From Bacteroidetes bacterium UBA1935 (lineage in GTDB: Bacteria > Bacteroidota > Bacteroidia > Chitinophagales > Chitinophagaceae), in NCBI GenBank assembly GCA_002337045.1, contig DDFF01000008.1:186001-250000 (forward strand): a stretch of 64,000 nt of DNA. The letters are read 5' to 3'. Of the stretch, positions 53,747 through 63,258 are shown in pieces. The notes under the pieces are model-generated. The model searched no databases and was not told the DNA's origin. It worked only from the letters and a program-made list of their open reading frames with translations. The stretch's first letter is position 1. Each line of letters starts with the position of its first letter. A program made the position numbers and the translations under genes.

Positions 53747-54882
53747 TGCGAGGATACAACGTTACACCTTACAGGCAATGCTCACAATGTATCATGGATA
53801 CAAACGATGATCCTTTCATCAAATTTGATGACAAAGGCATTTGTAACCATTGTATAACATATGAGCAGGAAGAAAAGCAGTTTGTGAAGAGCGGCCAGGA
53901 AGGGGAACGTGAACTACAATCTATAATTGATAAGATAAAAGCAGACGGCAAGGGCAAGAAGTACGATTGTGTACTAGGTATTAGTGGTGGTGTAGACAGT
54001 AGTTATCTGGCTTATGTAGCAAAGGAGTGGGGTATTCGTCCGCTTGGTGTGCATTGCGATAATGGCTGGAACTCGGAACTTGCTGTGCAGAATATTCAAT
54101 CCATTGTCAGAACGCTGGATATGGATCTTGATACCTATGTCATTAACTGGGAAGAGTTCAGGGATATTCAGTTAGCATACCTGAAAGCGAACGTGATAGA
54201 CATAGAAGCCATAACAGACCTTGCCTTTCGCGCAGTGCTAAAAAAGACAGCACATAAGTACAAAGTAAAATACTTTTTGTCTGGCGATAATGTTGTTACT
54301 GAATCTGTACTGCCACGCGCGTGGATATGTAAGGATACATCTAACCTTGTAAGTATACATGAAAAATACGGCAGTGTTCCGTTAAAGACGTACCCGTTGA
54401 TGACACCACTGAAGGAGCTCTATTACGACAAAACAAACCCTACTGAAAGCCTTGCATTGCTCAATCTCATGGACTATAAGAAAGACCATGTGAAGGATGT
54501 AATCAAAACAAAGCTGGGTTGGAGAGATTATGGTGGTAAGCACTTCGAATCTGTATTCACACGTTTCTATCAGGCGTATATATTGCCCAATAAGTTTGGT
54601 GTTGATAAGCGTAAGGCACACTTGTCGAACCTGATATGCTCGGGTCAGATAACAAAAGCAGAAGCGCTGGAAGAACTGAAAGAAGTGTATTATCCGGATG
54701 AGATGATGCGTATAGACAAGGAGTTTGTATTGAAAAAGCTTGGTCTGAGCGAGCAGGCTTTTGATGAATACATGAAAGCAGAACCGCTACCGCATGAACA
54801 TTATGGTATAGGTAAAACCATATACGATAAATACAAAGTATTGAAACTTATTCGGCCTATCGTAAACCTCATTAAAAACTAA
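53746..54882 (+). CDS. N-acetyl sugar amidotransferase, WbpG type, copy 2
   Basis: The 378-residue paralogue of the protein at 44,868 has Cys12/Cys15, Cys33/Cys36, PP-loop SGGVDSS at residues 80-86 and the same GVDKRKAHLSNLICSGQ block. Many long stretches agree between the two copies. It lies within the WbpB/D/E-like set, so its acceptor is probably the C3-amino sugar made there. Its ATG uses the last base of the previous TAA. Confidence 0.9.
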   Translation: MRGYNVTPYRQCSQCIMDTNDDPFIKFDDKGICNHCITYEQEEKQFVKSGQEGERELQSIIDKIKADGKGKKYDCVLGISGGVDSSYLAYVAKEWGIRPLGVHCDNGWNSELAVQNIQSIVRTLDMDLDTYVINWEEFRDIQLAYLKANVIDIEAITDLAFRAVLKKTAHKYKVKYFLSGDNVVTESVLPRAWICKDTSNLVSIHEKYGSVPLKTYPLMTPLKELYYDKTNPTESLALLNLMDYKKDHVKDVIKTKLGWRDYGGKHFESVFTRFYQAYILPNKFGVDKRKAHLSNLICSGQITKAEALEELKEVYYPDEMMRIDKEFVLKKLGLSEQAFDEYMKAEPLPHEHYGIGKTIYDKYKVLKLIRPIVNLIKN

Positions 54883-54885
54883 AAG

Positions 54886-55632
54886 ATGATTAAAGTTGCA
54901 TACCTGGGCGCTAAAACTGTAGGGTTAGAATGTTTGAAGTTTTTGATAGAAAAAGCCTCGGGTAATAATATTGAAATTGCAGCAGTGTTTACCAACCTCA
55001 ACAGGAACGCAAGTACAAACAGAGAGTTGATTGGCCTTGCGGAAACTAACAATATTCCTGTTTACGAAGAGTTGGATGATATGCTCACACTGCCGGGGTT
55101 TGATTATATCATCTCTGTGCAATATCATAAAATACTAAAGCCACAGCATATAGCACGTGCCACAAAGCTTGCCATCAATCTGCACATGGCTCCACTGCCT
55201 GAGTACAGGGGATGCAATCAGTTTTCTTATGCAATAGTAGAAGGTGCAAAAGTGTTTGGTACAACTTTGCATGTATTGGACGTGGGAATAGATAGTGGGG
55301 ATATCATTGCCGAAAAACGCTTTGATATGCCCGAAGGGATTTATGTAGAACAGCTTTTTCAAATGACCTCCGAAAAGTCTGTTGAGTTGTTTAGAGAAAG
55401 CATACTTGATATTCTTAACGGAAAATATACACGCATACCTCAAAAAGATCTGGTAGCAGAAAGAGGGACTAAGATTGTATACCGAAAAGATATTGACAAG
55501 CTGAAGCAAATAGATCTTAGCTGGGATAAAGAAACAATTGAGCGATACATCAGAGCAACGCTGATGCCCAACTTTGAACCTCCGTATACATATGTAGGTG
55601 GAGAGAAAATATATTTTACAACAAAATACTAA
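54886..55632 (+). CDS. Sugar N-formyltransferase
   Basis: The 248-residue protein has the formyltransferase catalytic triad: Asn98 and His100 in INLHMAPLPEYRG, and Asp136 in VGIDSGDI. It lacks the tRNA-binding end of true Fmt and so fits N-formyltransferases of sugar nucleotides that use N10-formyl-tetrahydrofolate, such as those for formylated amino-dideoxy sugars. The C-terminal PPYTYVGGEKI is usual in this group. An ORF frame of the next gene reaches back into its 3' end, but the ATG chosen does not. Confidence 0.88.
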   Translation: MIKVAYLGAKTVGLECLKFLIEKASGNNIEIAAVFTNLNRNASTNRELIGLAETNNIPVYEELDDMLTLPGFDYIISVQYHKILKPQHIARATKLAINLHMAPLPEYRGCNQFSYAIVEGAKVFGTTLHVLDVGIDSGDIIAEKRFDMPEGIYVEQLFQMTSEKSVELFRESILDILNGKYTRIPQKDLVAERGTKIVYRKDIDKLKQIDLSWDKETIERYIRATLMPNFEPPYTYVGGEKIYFTTKY

Positions 55633-55648
55633 TCTGAGCCCCGGAATT

Positions 55649-56134
55649 ATGACACATAAAGATGAGCCGGTAAACAAGCCTCACCTTTTACAATGCAAAA
55701 TCGTTGATACTACCTTCGGGCAAAACGTATCTGTAGTAGAACCTGTAAATATATATGGTGCTACTATCGGGAATAACTGTTTTGTAGGCCCATTTGTTGA
55801 AATACAAAAAGGCGTAGTGATAGGGGATGGTACCAAGGTGCAATCGCATACGTTCATTTGTGAGTTGGTAACAATTGGTGAAACATGTTTTATTGCACAT
55901 GGTGTTATGTTTATTAACGACCCTTTCATCAATGGCGGGCCTGCAAGGGCTAATAAGGCATTGTGGAGAGAAACTAGAATTGGCAATAACGTATCTATAG
56001 GCTCCAATGCTACCATACTTCCCGTTACAATCTGCGACAATGCAGTAATAGGTGCCGGTGCTGTAGTGACAAAAGATATTACACAGCCCGGTGTATATGT
56101 TGGTAATCCTGCTAAAAAAATAAAAGATTTATAA
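55649..56134 (+). CDS. Left-handed beta-helix N-acetyltransferase, WbpD-like
   Basis: The 161-residue protein is almost entirely hexad repeats (IYGATIGNNCFVGPFVEIQ, then HGVMFINDPF and NVSIGSNATILPVTIC). It ends with VYVGNPAKKIK, as in WbpD and other sugar N-acetyltransferases. It would acetylate the C3 amino group placed by the WbpE-like enzyme next to it. The ATG at 55649 is preferred to a frame reaching back to 55598 in the previous gene. Confidence 0.87.
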   Translation: MTHKDEPVNKPHLLQCKIVDTTFGQNVSVVEPVNIYGATIGNNCFVGPFVEIQKGVVIGDGTKVQSHTFICELVTIGETCFIAHGVMFINDPFINGGPARANKALWRETRIGNNVSIGSNATILPVTICDNAVIGAGAVVTKDITQPGVYVGNPAKKIKDL

Positions 56135-56136
56135 TA

Positions 56137-57243
56137 ATGAATATTCCTTTCGTAGACTTAAAACAGCAATACCTGAGCATCAAAAATGATATAGATACGG
56201 GTATTCAGAATGTAATAAATAATACATCCTTCGTAGGCGGAAAGTACGTGAAGGAATTTGAAGAAGCATTTGCAAAAGCATATGGTGTTAAGCATATGAT
56301 ATCTGTAGCTAACGGTACCGATTCTTTGTACATCATTATGAAGATGATGGGCATAGGTGAAGGTGATGAAGTGATAACAGTAGCGAATAGTTGGATATCG
56401 AGCTCTGAAACAATAACACAGGCAGGTGCAAAGCCTGTGTTTGTAGATATTCATCCTGATTACTATAGCATTGACGAAACAAAACTGGAAGCAGCAATAA
56501 CGCCTGCTACTAAAGCTATCATACTCGTTCACCTGCATGGGCAGATGTCAGATGTAGAAACTATTGCGCGTATCTGCAAGGAAAGAAACATTTATCTGAT
56601 AGAAGACTGTGCACAATCTCATTTCTCTGCATTCAAAGGAGTATATGCGGGTGTTACAGGTATTGCAGGTAGTTTTAGTTTCTACCCTGGTAAAAATCTT
56701 GGTGCTTATGGTGATGCCGGTGGTATCATTACGAATGATGATGAGCTGGCTACAAAAATCAGAATGTTTGCAAACCACGGTGCACTTACCAAACACCAGC
56801 ACCAGATAGAGGGCATCAACAGCCGTCTGGATAGTATACAGGCTGCCATATTATCTGCTAAGTTGCCACATATACACAAATGGACAGAACAGCGTATTAA
56901 TAACGCTGCGCTGTATCATAAATATCTGGCTGATGTTAAGGATATCGTATTGCCTGCAACAAGGCCCGACTCCAAACATACTTTCCACTTGTATATAATA
57001 CGTACAAAGGTTCGTGAGAAGCTGATGCAATACCTGAAAGAAAATGGTATTGAAACTGCTATACACTATCCTACCGCATTGCCCAACCTGAAGGCGTATG
57101 CTTACCTGGGTCTGAAGCCTGAACAATTCCCGATAGCTACACAGTATCAGGATGAAATATTGTCTTTACCAATGTATCCTGAACTGAAAGAAGAAGAGAT
57201 AGCTTACGTAGCACAGAAAATAAAAGACTTTTTCAAGGCATAA
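56137..57243 (+). CDS. DegT/DnrJ/EryC1 aminotransferase, WbpE/FdtB-like
   Basis: The 368-residue PLP enzyme has IPFVDLKQQYLSIK at the start, IEDCAQSHFSA near residue 155 and the PLP Lys186 in SFYPGKNLGAYGD. It aminates a 3-keto sugar nucleotide. Two routes are possible: UDP-3-keto-GlcNAcA from the WbpB-like protein, or dTDP-3-keto-6-deoxyhexose from the FdtA-like cupin. The close WbpB and WbpD neighbours favour the first. Its TAA shares its last base with the next ATG. Confidence 0.9.
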   Translation: MNIPFVDLKQQYLSIKNDIDTGIQNVINNTSFVGGKYVKEFEEAFAKAYGVKHMISVANGTDSLYIIMKMMGIGEGDEVITVANSWISSSETITQAGAKPVFVDIHPDYYSIDETKLEAAITPATKAIILVHLHGQMSDVETIARICKERNIYLIEDCAQSHFSAFKGVYAGVTGIAGSFSFYPGKNLGAYGDAGGIITNDDELATKIRMFANHGALTKHQHQIEGINSRLDSIQAAILSAKLPHIHKWTEQRINNAALYHKYLADVKDIVLPATRPDSKHTFHLYIIRTKVREKLMQYLKENGIETAIHYPTALPNLKAYAYLGLKPEQFPIATQYQDEILSLPMYPELKEEEIAYVAQKIKDFFKA

Positions 57244-58370
57244 TGATGGTCTTTGAAAATAAGACAGTACTCATACTTTCTCAGCAAGACTGGGGAACAA
57301 TGTTTCTTTCAAAACACCACTATGCTGTAGAACTGGGTAAGATGGGTAATCATGTATATTACATTGAAGGCCCGAATAGTGATATGAGCCTTAGTAAAGG
57401 GGAGGTTCGGATTTTCTCTACAGAACACCCGAATGTTTACTTTGTAAAGCATAGGTTGTCCTTCCCGCTATTTGTAAAGTTTAAACTGCCGGGCCTTTAC
57501 AATTTCCTGATAACGCGACATGTCAAAAAACTAATAGGCAAATTGCCTCATAAGATAGATGCTGTCATTTCTTTCGACATTTCAAACACACTACCATTAC
57601 CCGCATTTGGCAATTGTGCTAAGATTTTGATAGCGGCAGACGATTCCAAAGATAAAGTGGCTGTAGAAGCTGCTCATGGTGCATCGGCCGTCTTGTCTAT
57701 AGCAAAAGAGTATTTAGTGAAGTATGAGGGTTGTGGTATCCCTTTGTATAATCTTGGTCATGGTGTAGCATCTTATTTTATAAATGATAAAATAGATGAA
57801 ACAGTTAACGGCCAGTTGCAAATCGGGATGTCTGGAAATTTCCTGCGTAGAGATCTTGATAGAGAAACTATGTTGAGGATATTCATTGAAAATCCTGAAA
57901 TAATTTTTAATCTGTGGGGGTCTTATGAGTATGTTACCTCCAATTTGTCTTCGGATAATGATGCTGATACATTAAGATTTATAGACACAGTAAAGAAGTG
58001 TGGCAATGTACGTTTGCATGGTCAGGTATTGCCGCGTGTTTTGGCAGAGGAATTGAAGAAGATGGATGGTTTCCTGATATGTTATGATATAGACAAAGAC
58101 CAGAGTGGTGGCACTAACTATCATAAGGTATTAGAGTATCTGGCAACAGGTAAAGTAATTGTATCTAATAATATCACAACATACGATACTGCAGATAGGC
58201 TGATAGAAATGCCGGCTGAAAGAAACAATCTGAAACTGCCTGCACTGTTTAAAGAGGTAGCGGCAAACATAAATAAATACAATGCTGTGTCTCAACAGCA
58301 AAAAAGAATTACTTACGCAAAAGATCATTCTTACGTAAGCAACCTACAGAAAATTGCATTCTACCTATAG
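57243..58370 (+). CDS. GT-B glycosyltransferase
   Basis: The 375-residue protein starts with LILSQQDWGTMFLSKHHYAV and has a late GGTNYHKVLEYLATGKVIVSN block, as in GT4-like enzymes of surface polysaccharide loci that resemble TuaH. It is coupled to both neighbours by one-base overlaps. Confidence 0.8.
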   Translation: MMVFENKTVLILSQQDWGTMFLSKHHYAVELGKMGNHVYYIEGPNSDMSLSKGEVRIFSTEHPNVYFVKHRLSFPLFVKFKLPGLYNFLITRHVKKLIGKLPHKIDAVISFDISNTLPLPAFGNCAKILIAADDSKDKVAVEAAHGASAVLSIAKEYLVKYEGCGIPLYNLGHGVASYFINDKIDETVNGQLQIGMSGNFLRRDLDRETMLRIFIENPEIIFNLWGSYEYVTSNLSSDNDADTLRFIDTVKKCGNVRLHGQVLPRVLAEELKKMDGFLICYDIDKDQSGGTNYHKVLEYLATGKVIVSNNITTYDTADRLIEMPAERNNLKLPALFKEVAANINKYNAVSQQQKRITYAKDHSYVSNLQKIAFYL

Positions 58371-59617
58371 TGAATCAGATTGCAGGTAAAAAAGTGTTAT
58401 TGGTAACCAATGTTAATCTGGCATGCAATCCCAGATGTTACAAAGAAGTACGGGCATTGGTGGGTAGCGGCTATGATGTATCTGTTCTGAAGTTTGATAT
58501 CAGGAATTGGTCTGCAGATTACGAAGCAGTAATTGAGTCTTCTTTGCCACAAGTAAAATGGATAACACTGGATGCAGGAAGTAAATCCAAGTTTGGCTGG
58601 CTGGCTGCATCATTAGTAAGTAAACTAGCTGGCAAGCTCCGGAAGCTCTTTAATAATAAAATTGCACTGACTTCTTACATGCTAGATAAAAGAAGTTGGT
58701 TATTAAATAATAAGCTACAACAAATAGCACTGCAATACGATTTGTTGATAGCGCACAATCCCGCTGCGTTTTATCCGGTATACAATGCAGCTACAAAAGC
58801 ATGTATACCATACGCGATAGATGTAGAAGACTATCATCCAGGGGAGTACAGTAATATAGTATTAGCGCAAAGTACAAGACAGTTGATGCAGGCAACATTA
58901 AAGCATGCTGCTTATGTTTCTGCTGCTGCACCACTGATACTTGAATATACAATTAACGATGTTCCAGGCATTGCTCATAATTCTTTGGTAATCAATAATG
59001 TTTTTCCGCTTGAGTTAAAACCCGCTTTTAAGGAATTGCCAATAAACAACGGTGAGCTAATTAGGCTGGTGTGGTTTTCTCAAAACGTAGGACTGGATAG
59101 AGGACTTGATGATGTTGTAAATGCAATGAACCTGATTAGCAATTATCCGATACAATTGACACTTATTGGTAATTGTACCGACGGTGTAAAACAGGCAATA
59201 TCATCTAAACTCATTAGCGGCAAGCACAAAATACTGTTTAAGCCACCATTGCCGGAACAGCAGCTCTTGCATGAAGTTGCGCAACATCATATTGGCCTTG
59301 CATTAGAAGCTAGTCCTAACCTGAACAGGCGTATTTGCCTGACCAATAAATTATTCACGTATCTGCTTTGCGGAAATGCTATAATAGCATCAGATACAGA
59401 AGCACAAGTGCAGTTTGTGAAACAGTATAAAAATGTTGGGCAAATGTATGCTTCTGGTAATGCTGTTCAACTTACTGAACTCATCAACAGGTACTATTCT
59501 GATAAGCAATTACTGCAAAGCCATCGTAGCAACGCATACAAGCTAGCGACAGAAGAGTTGAACTGGGATAAAGAGCAGCAGCTATTTCTTGCAGTAGTTA
59601 ACAAAGCACTTTCTTGA
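58370..59617 (+). CDS. Glycosyltransferase family 4-like protein
   Basis: The 415-residue protein has LLVTNVNLACNPRCYKEV at the start, LLIAHNPAAFYPVY in the first domain and ICLTNKLFTYLLCGNAIIASD in the second, with IGLALEASPNLN before it. The start is a GTG sharing the last base of the previous TAG. Confidence 0.82.
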   Translation: MNQIAGKKVLLVTNVNLACNPRCYKEVRALVGSGYDVSVLKFDIRNWSADYEAVIESSLPQVKWITLDAGSKSKFGWLAASLVSKLAGKLRKLFNNKIALTSYMLDKRSWLLNNKLQQIALQYDLLIAHNPAAFYPVYNAATKACIPYAIDVEDYHPGEYSNIVLAQSTRQLMQATLKHAAYVSAAAPLILEYTINDVPGIAHNSLVINNVFPLELKPAFKELPINNGELIRLVWFSQNVGLDRGLDDVVNAMNLISNYPIQLTLIGNCTDGVKQAISSKLISGKHKILFKPPLPEQQLLHEVAQHHIGLALEASPNLNRRICLTNKLFTYLLCGNAIIASDTEAQVQFVKQYKNVGQMYASGNAVQLTELINRYYSDKQLLQSHRSNAYKLATEELNWDKEQQLFLAVVNKALS

Positions 59618-60873
59618 AGAAGATACTAATCATATCGCCTCACTTTCCGCCATCTAACCTTGCAGCAGTACACAGGTCGCGCTTGTTTGCGCAGCACTTG
59701 CCATCTATGGGTTGGGAACCTACAGTACTGATGGTGGATGAAAAATACTATGAAGAGAAGTTGGACTACAATCTTGAAAAGCTGGTTCCTGCAAATCTTA
59801 AAATAGAGAAAGCATCAGCTTTTGGTGTAACAAAGCCGAGGTTAATAGGTGATATTGGAATGCGTGGTTTCTTTCAGCTTTATAAGCAGGCTAAGCAAAT
59901 CGTTAGTAGAGATAAGATTGATTTTGTATACATACCCATTCCATCATTTTACGTTGCGTTGCTTGGTCGTTGGCTGCATGCAAGCACCGGGGTGAAGTAT
60001 GGTATAGATTATATAGATCCTTGGGTACATGAATTTCCGGGTGCAGGATGGAGGTACAGACTGAGCGAAACTATTGCAAAGTTTCTTGAGCCTATAGCAG
60101 TAAAGAAGGCATCGCTGATTACCGGAGTAGCAGACGGCTATTACAAAGGTGTTCACGAAAGGAATCAGCACTTGCTGCAGTCTTGCATATTTGCCGCCAT
60201 GCCTTATGGTGGTGAAAGAGAAGATCATGCGAAAGTGGCACAGATGGATATCAAGCCATATCTGTTTGTAAAATCTGCTAAGACACAATTGGTATATGCG
60301 GGTGCTATGCTGCCCAAAGCTTATGAGCCACTTGAGGCTATTTTTAAAGCTGTCAGTGCAGATAAGAGCAAATACAACAATATAGAATTTCACTTTATTG
60401 GTACTGGTAAATCGCCGAATGATCGGGAGGGATACAACATAAAACCACTTGCGGAAAAATATGGCTTATGGCAAAGTGTAGTCTTCGAATATCCTGCACG
60501 CATACCATATATGGACGTATTAGTTCATCTGGATGCTGCAGATGGCATTTTTATATTAGGTAGCACAGAACCACACTATACACCATCCAAAGTGTATCAA
60601 GCGGTATTGTCATCTAAAGCGATACTTGCAGTGTTGCATGGTGAATCAACAGCATTCAGTGTTGTCAACAGTACAAAAGCAGGGTTAGCTTATCCGATTA
60701 TTCCTGAGAATATTGAAAAGATAACAAAAGATTTTAACCAGTTGATGGAAAACTATCTGCAATTTATGCAGCATTTTCAGCCATCGCAGGTTGATACAAA
60801 AGCATTCGACCAATACAGTGCAAAAGCTGTAACACAAATTTTGGCGAATGCACTAAATCAAATTTGTGCATAA
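59614..60873 (+). CDS. Glycosyltransferase family 4-like protein
   Basis: The 419-residue protein has ILIISPHFPPSNLAAVHRSR at the start, DYIDPWVHEFPGAGWRYR in the middle and PSKVYQAVLSSKAILAVLHG near the end, in place of the usual EX7E. The TTG start overlaps the previous stop by 4 bases. Confidence 0.82.
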   Translation: MKKILIISPHFPPSNLAAVHRSRLFAQHLPSMGWEPTVLMVDEKYYEEKLDYNLEKLVPANLKIEKASAFGVTKPRLIGDIGMRGFFQLYKQAKQIVSRDKIDFVYIPIPSFYVALLGRWLHASTGVKYGIDYIDPWVHEFPGAGWRYRLSETIAKFLEPIAVKKASLITGVADGYYKGVHERNQHLLQSCIFAAMPYGGEREDHAKVAQMDIKPYLFVKSAKTQLVYAGAMLPKAYEPLEAIFKAVSADKSKYNNIEFHFIGTGKSPNDREGYNIKPLAEKYGLWQSVVFEYPARIPYMDVLVHLDAADGIFILGSTEPHYTPSKVYQAVLSSKAILAVLHGESTAFSVVNSTKAGLAYPIIPENIEKITKDFNQLMENYLQFMQHFQPSQVDTKAFDQYSAKAVTQILANALNQICA

Positions 60874-61699
60874 CGTTTTCGAACAATTAGGTTTTGGTGG
60901 CGCTTCGCTTTCCAGTATGTCATCACAACATGCTGTGACGAAGTTGCTGAACATTGCCTACGAAAACGGTATAAAACATTTTGACACTGCTCCATTATAC
61001 GGACGCGGATATTCAGAAATGCTGATAGGGGGTTTTATACGCAACAAGCGCCAGCATGTTACCATAACCACAAAGTTTGGTTTGGGCAACACAGAAACTG
61101 GCAAGTTGCCTACGGTATTGGCATTACCGCTCAACTACTGGAATAAAAGAATAAGAGGTATCAAAACGCCTGCACCAGGTATTTATGAACCTCAACTCCT
61201 ATCACATCGCATCATTACAAAACAAGATGTGGAAAGTAGTTTGAATAGAAGCCTTGGTAGATTGAACACAGATTATATAGATTACTATTTGCTGCACGAA
61301 GGTCGTCCGTCATTCATACACGATGATGCGATGCATTACCTGATGGACATGAAGCAGAAAGGAGTGGTGAAAAATATTGGTATTGCTACAGATGCATTCA
61401 ATGTGCAGGCTTGCAGTGAAGAAGAAATAAATAAGATAGATGTATTGCAGTATAGCTACGATAGCACGATTTCTCTCCAACTAAGACAACAATATCCAAA
61501 CAAGCTACATATACTGCATAGTTGTATCAATAACGTGGCAAACGAAACATTTCCTAAAGAAGTTGCTGCAGTAGATATAGCAGGGTATAAACTTGCAAAA
61601 TGTGCTACAGAAAATAGTAATGGGAAAGTCTTGTTCTCTACCCGAAGGTCACAGGTGCTGAAGAGCAATTTAACAGCATACAAAAACTATATTCAATAG
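60866..61699 (+). CDS. Aldo/keto reductase
   Basis: The 277-residue protein has GFGGASLSSM at the start, HFDTAPLYGRGYSEMLIG with the catalytic Asp and Tyr near residue 40, TTKFGLG with the Lys, and LGRLNTDYIDYYLLHEG. It reduces a carbonyl with NADPH. The last part is shorter than the usual NADP-binding end. It overlaps the previous gene by 8 bases and its stop overlaps the next start, so it is coupled to the GMC oxidoreductase. It may reduce a sugar or polyol intermediate. Confidence 0.85.
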   Translation: MHNVFEQLGFGGASLSSMSSQHAVTKLLNIAYENGIKHFDTAPLYGRGYSEMLIGGFIRNKRQHVTITTKFGLGNTETGKLPTVLALPLNYWNKRIRGIKTPAPGIYEPQLLSHRIITKQDVESSLNRSLGRLNTDYIDYYLLHEGRPSFIHDDAMHYLMDMKQKGVVKNIGIATDAFNVQACSEEEINKIDVLQYSYDSTISLQLRQQYPNKLHILHSCINNVANETFPKEVAAVDIAGYKLAKCATENSNGKVLFSTRRSQVLKSNLTAYKNYIQ

Positions 61700-63249
61700 T
61701 GCCTTATATAGATTGCAATACAGGATTTCCTGGCATTCGTAGAGAAGACTATGATTATACCATCATAGGCTCGGGTGCTGCGGGTATTTTGTTAGCAGTC
61801 AAGCTTACAGAAAAGGGCAAACGGGTGTTGATGGTTGAAGCTGGTCATTTTGAAGAGGATGCAGCACGCCAATCACTCAATAAAATATTACAGACCGGCA
61901 AGGAGTTGGAAAGCGCTGAAAGTGGTCGTAAGCGTGCGGTGGGCGGCACTACTATTGCTTGGGGTGGACAGTCGTTGCCATTTTACTCAATAGATTTTAG
62001 CAAAAGAGATTGGGTAGAAAATAGTGGCTGGCCATTGCCTATAGAAGAAGTGCAACCATACTACAACGAAGCTAATCGCTTTATGGGGGTTGATGAAGCG
62101 GACTATGAAGATGATGTGTTTCGCATGTTAGGTATGAAGAAGCAACCATTTAACAGAGATGAGCTTTGGTATCATTTCTCTAAATGGGCGCCGGAACCTA
62201 ACTTCAAGAAACTCTACTATAACAAACTGGAACGTAGTGTTACAGTATTATATAACGCTGTTGCTACGCGTATAAATGTGAATGATGATAAGCTTGCAGA
62301 TAATATAGAACTTGCCAACTTTAAAGGAGAAAAAGCAACACTACTTGTTAATAATGTACTGATTGCTACAGGTTCTATAGAAGCGTCACGTTTATTGTTG
62401 GCCAGTGATGCACAAGTTGCAGGAGGATTGGGTAACCATTCTGGTCGCTTGGGCAAATGCTTTATGGAACATCCGTGTATAGAGATTGGTATTGTATCTA
62501 CTCCCAATCAATACAAACTTCAAAAAGCATTCAATACACACTTGTATAAAAAACGTAAATACTCTGTTCGTATCAGTCTTGCAGAAAAAGCACAGCGCGA
62601 ACAGAAAGTATTAAACGCATCAATGGGTATCATGTTCGATTATAACGACGGACGGATTGATCCTTATATAGAGGTTAGAAAATATCTGCACGAAAAAAAG
62701 ATTAATTCAATACCATCATTATTTGCCAATATGGGTGCCTACCTGCTATCGGCAAAAGCATTGTTGCTAGATAAGCTGATATATAAACACAATGCGCGTG
62801 CCCGTGCAGTAGTGATGATGGAACAAGAACCGTTGAAGGAAAGTGCTATTACATTATCGAATGAAGTGGATGCAGTAGGTATGCGCAAGGCATCTCTTAA
62901 CTGGCAGATAAGCCACAAAACTTGGGATACGGTTGTCTATGCTTCAGGTGTCTTAAAGAGGGAGCTCCAAAGACTTGGTTTTGGTGAACTGAATGTACAC
63001 GCACATATTAATAGTGCTAACACAAACTGGGCGAGCCATCTTACAGATGTAAACCATCATATGGGCGGTACACCTATGAGTGCAACGCCGGATGATGGTG
63101 TGGTTTCTACAGACCTGCAAGTATGGGGGCACCCGAATATATATGTATGCAGCTGTTCGGTTTTCCCGACAGTATCACATTCAAATCCAACACTTACTAT
63201 GATGGCGCTTTGCATCAGGTTGGTAAATAAATTAACTGCTAAAAACTAA
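61699..63249 (+). CDS. GMC-family FAD oxidoreductase
   Basis: The 516-residue protein has the FAD motif IIGSGAAGILLAVKL near residue 22, VMLVEAG-like acidic VLMVEAGHFE, GGTTIAWGGQS near residue 77, and a late HHMGGTPMSATPDDGVV with NPTLTMMALC at the C-terminus. The family oxidises alcohols and sugars. No signal peptide is seen, so it acts in the cytoplasm. Paired with the aldo/keto reductase it might change a sugar hydroxyl by oxidation and reduction (inference). The start is GTG. Confidence 0.85.
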   Translation: MPYIDCNTGFPGIRREDYDYTIIGSGAAGILLAVKLTEKGKRVLMVEAGHFEEDAARQSLNKILQTGKELESAESGRKRAVGGTTIAWGGQSLPFYSIDFSKRDWVENSGWPLPIEEVQPYYNEANRFMGVDEADYEDDVFRMLGMKKQPFNRDELWYHFSKWAPEPNFKKLYYNKLERSVTVLYNAVATRINVNDDKLADNIELANFKGEKATLLVNNVLIATGSIEASRLLLASDAQVAGGLGNHSGRLGKCFMEHPCIEIGIVSTPNQYKLQKAFNTHLYKKRKYSVRISLAEKAQREQKVLNASMGIMFDYNDGRIDPYIEVRKYLHEKKINSIPSLFANMGAYLLSAKALLLDKLIYKHNARARAVVMMEQEPLKESAITLSNEVDAVGMRKASLNWQISHKTWDTVVYASGVLKRELQRLGFGELNVHAHINSANTNWASHLTDVNHHMGGTPMSATPDDGVVSTDLQVWGHPNIYVCSCSVFPTVSHSNPTLTMMALCIRLVNKLTAKN

Positions 63250-63258
63250 TAGTACTAT

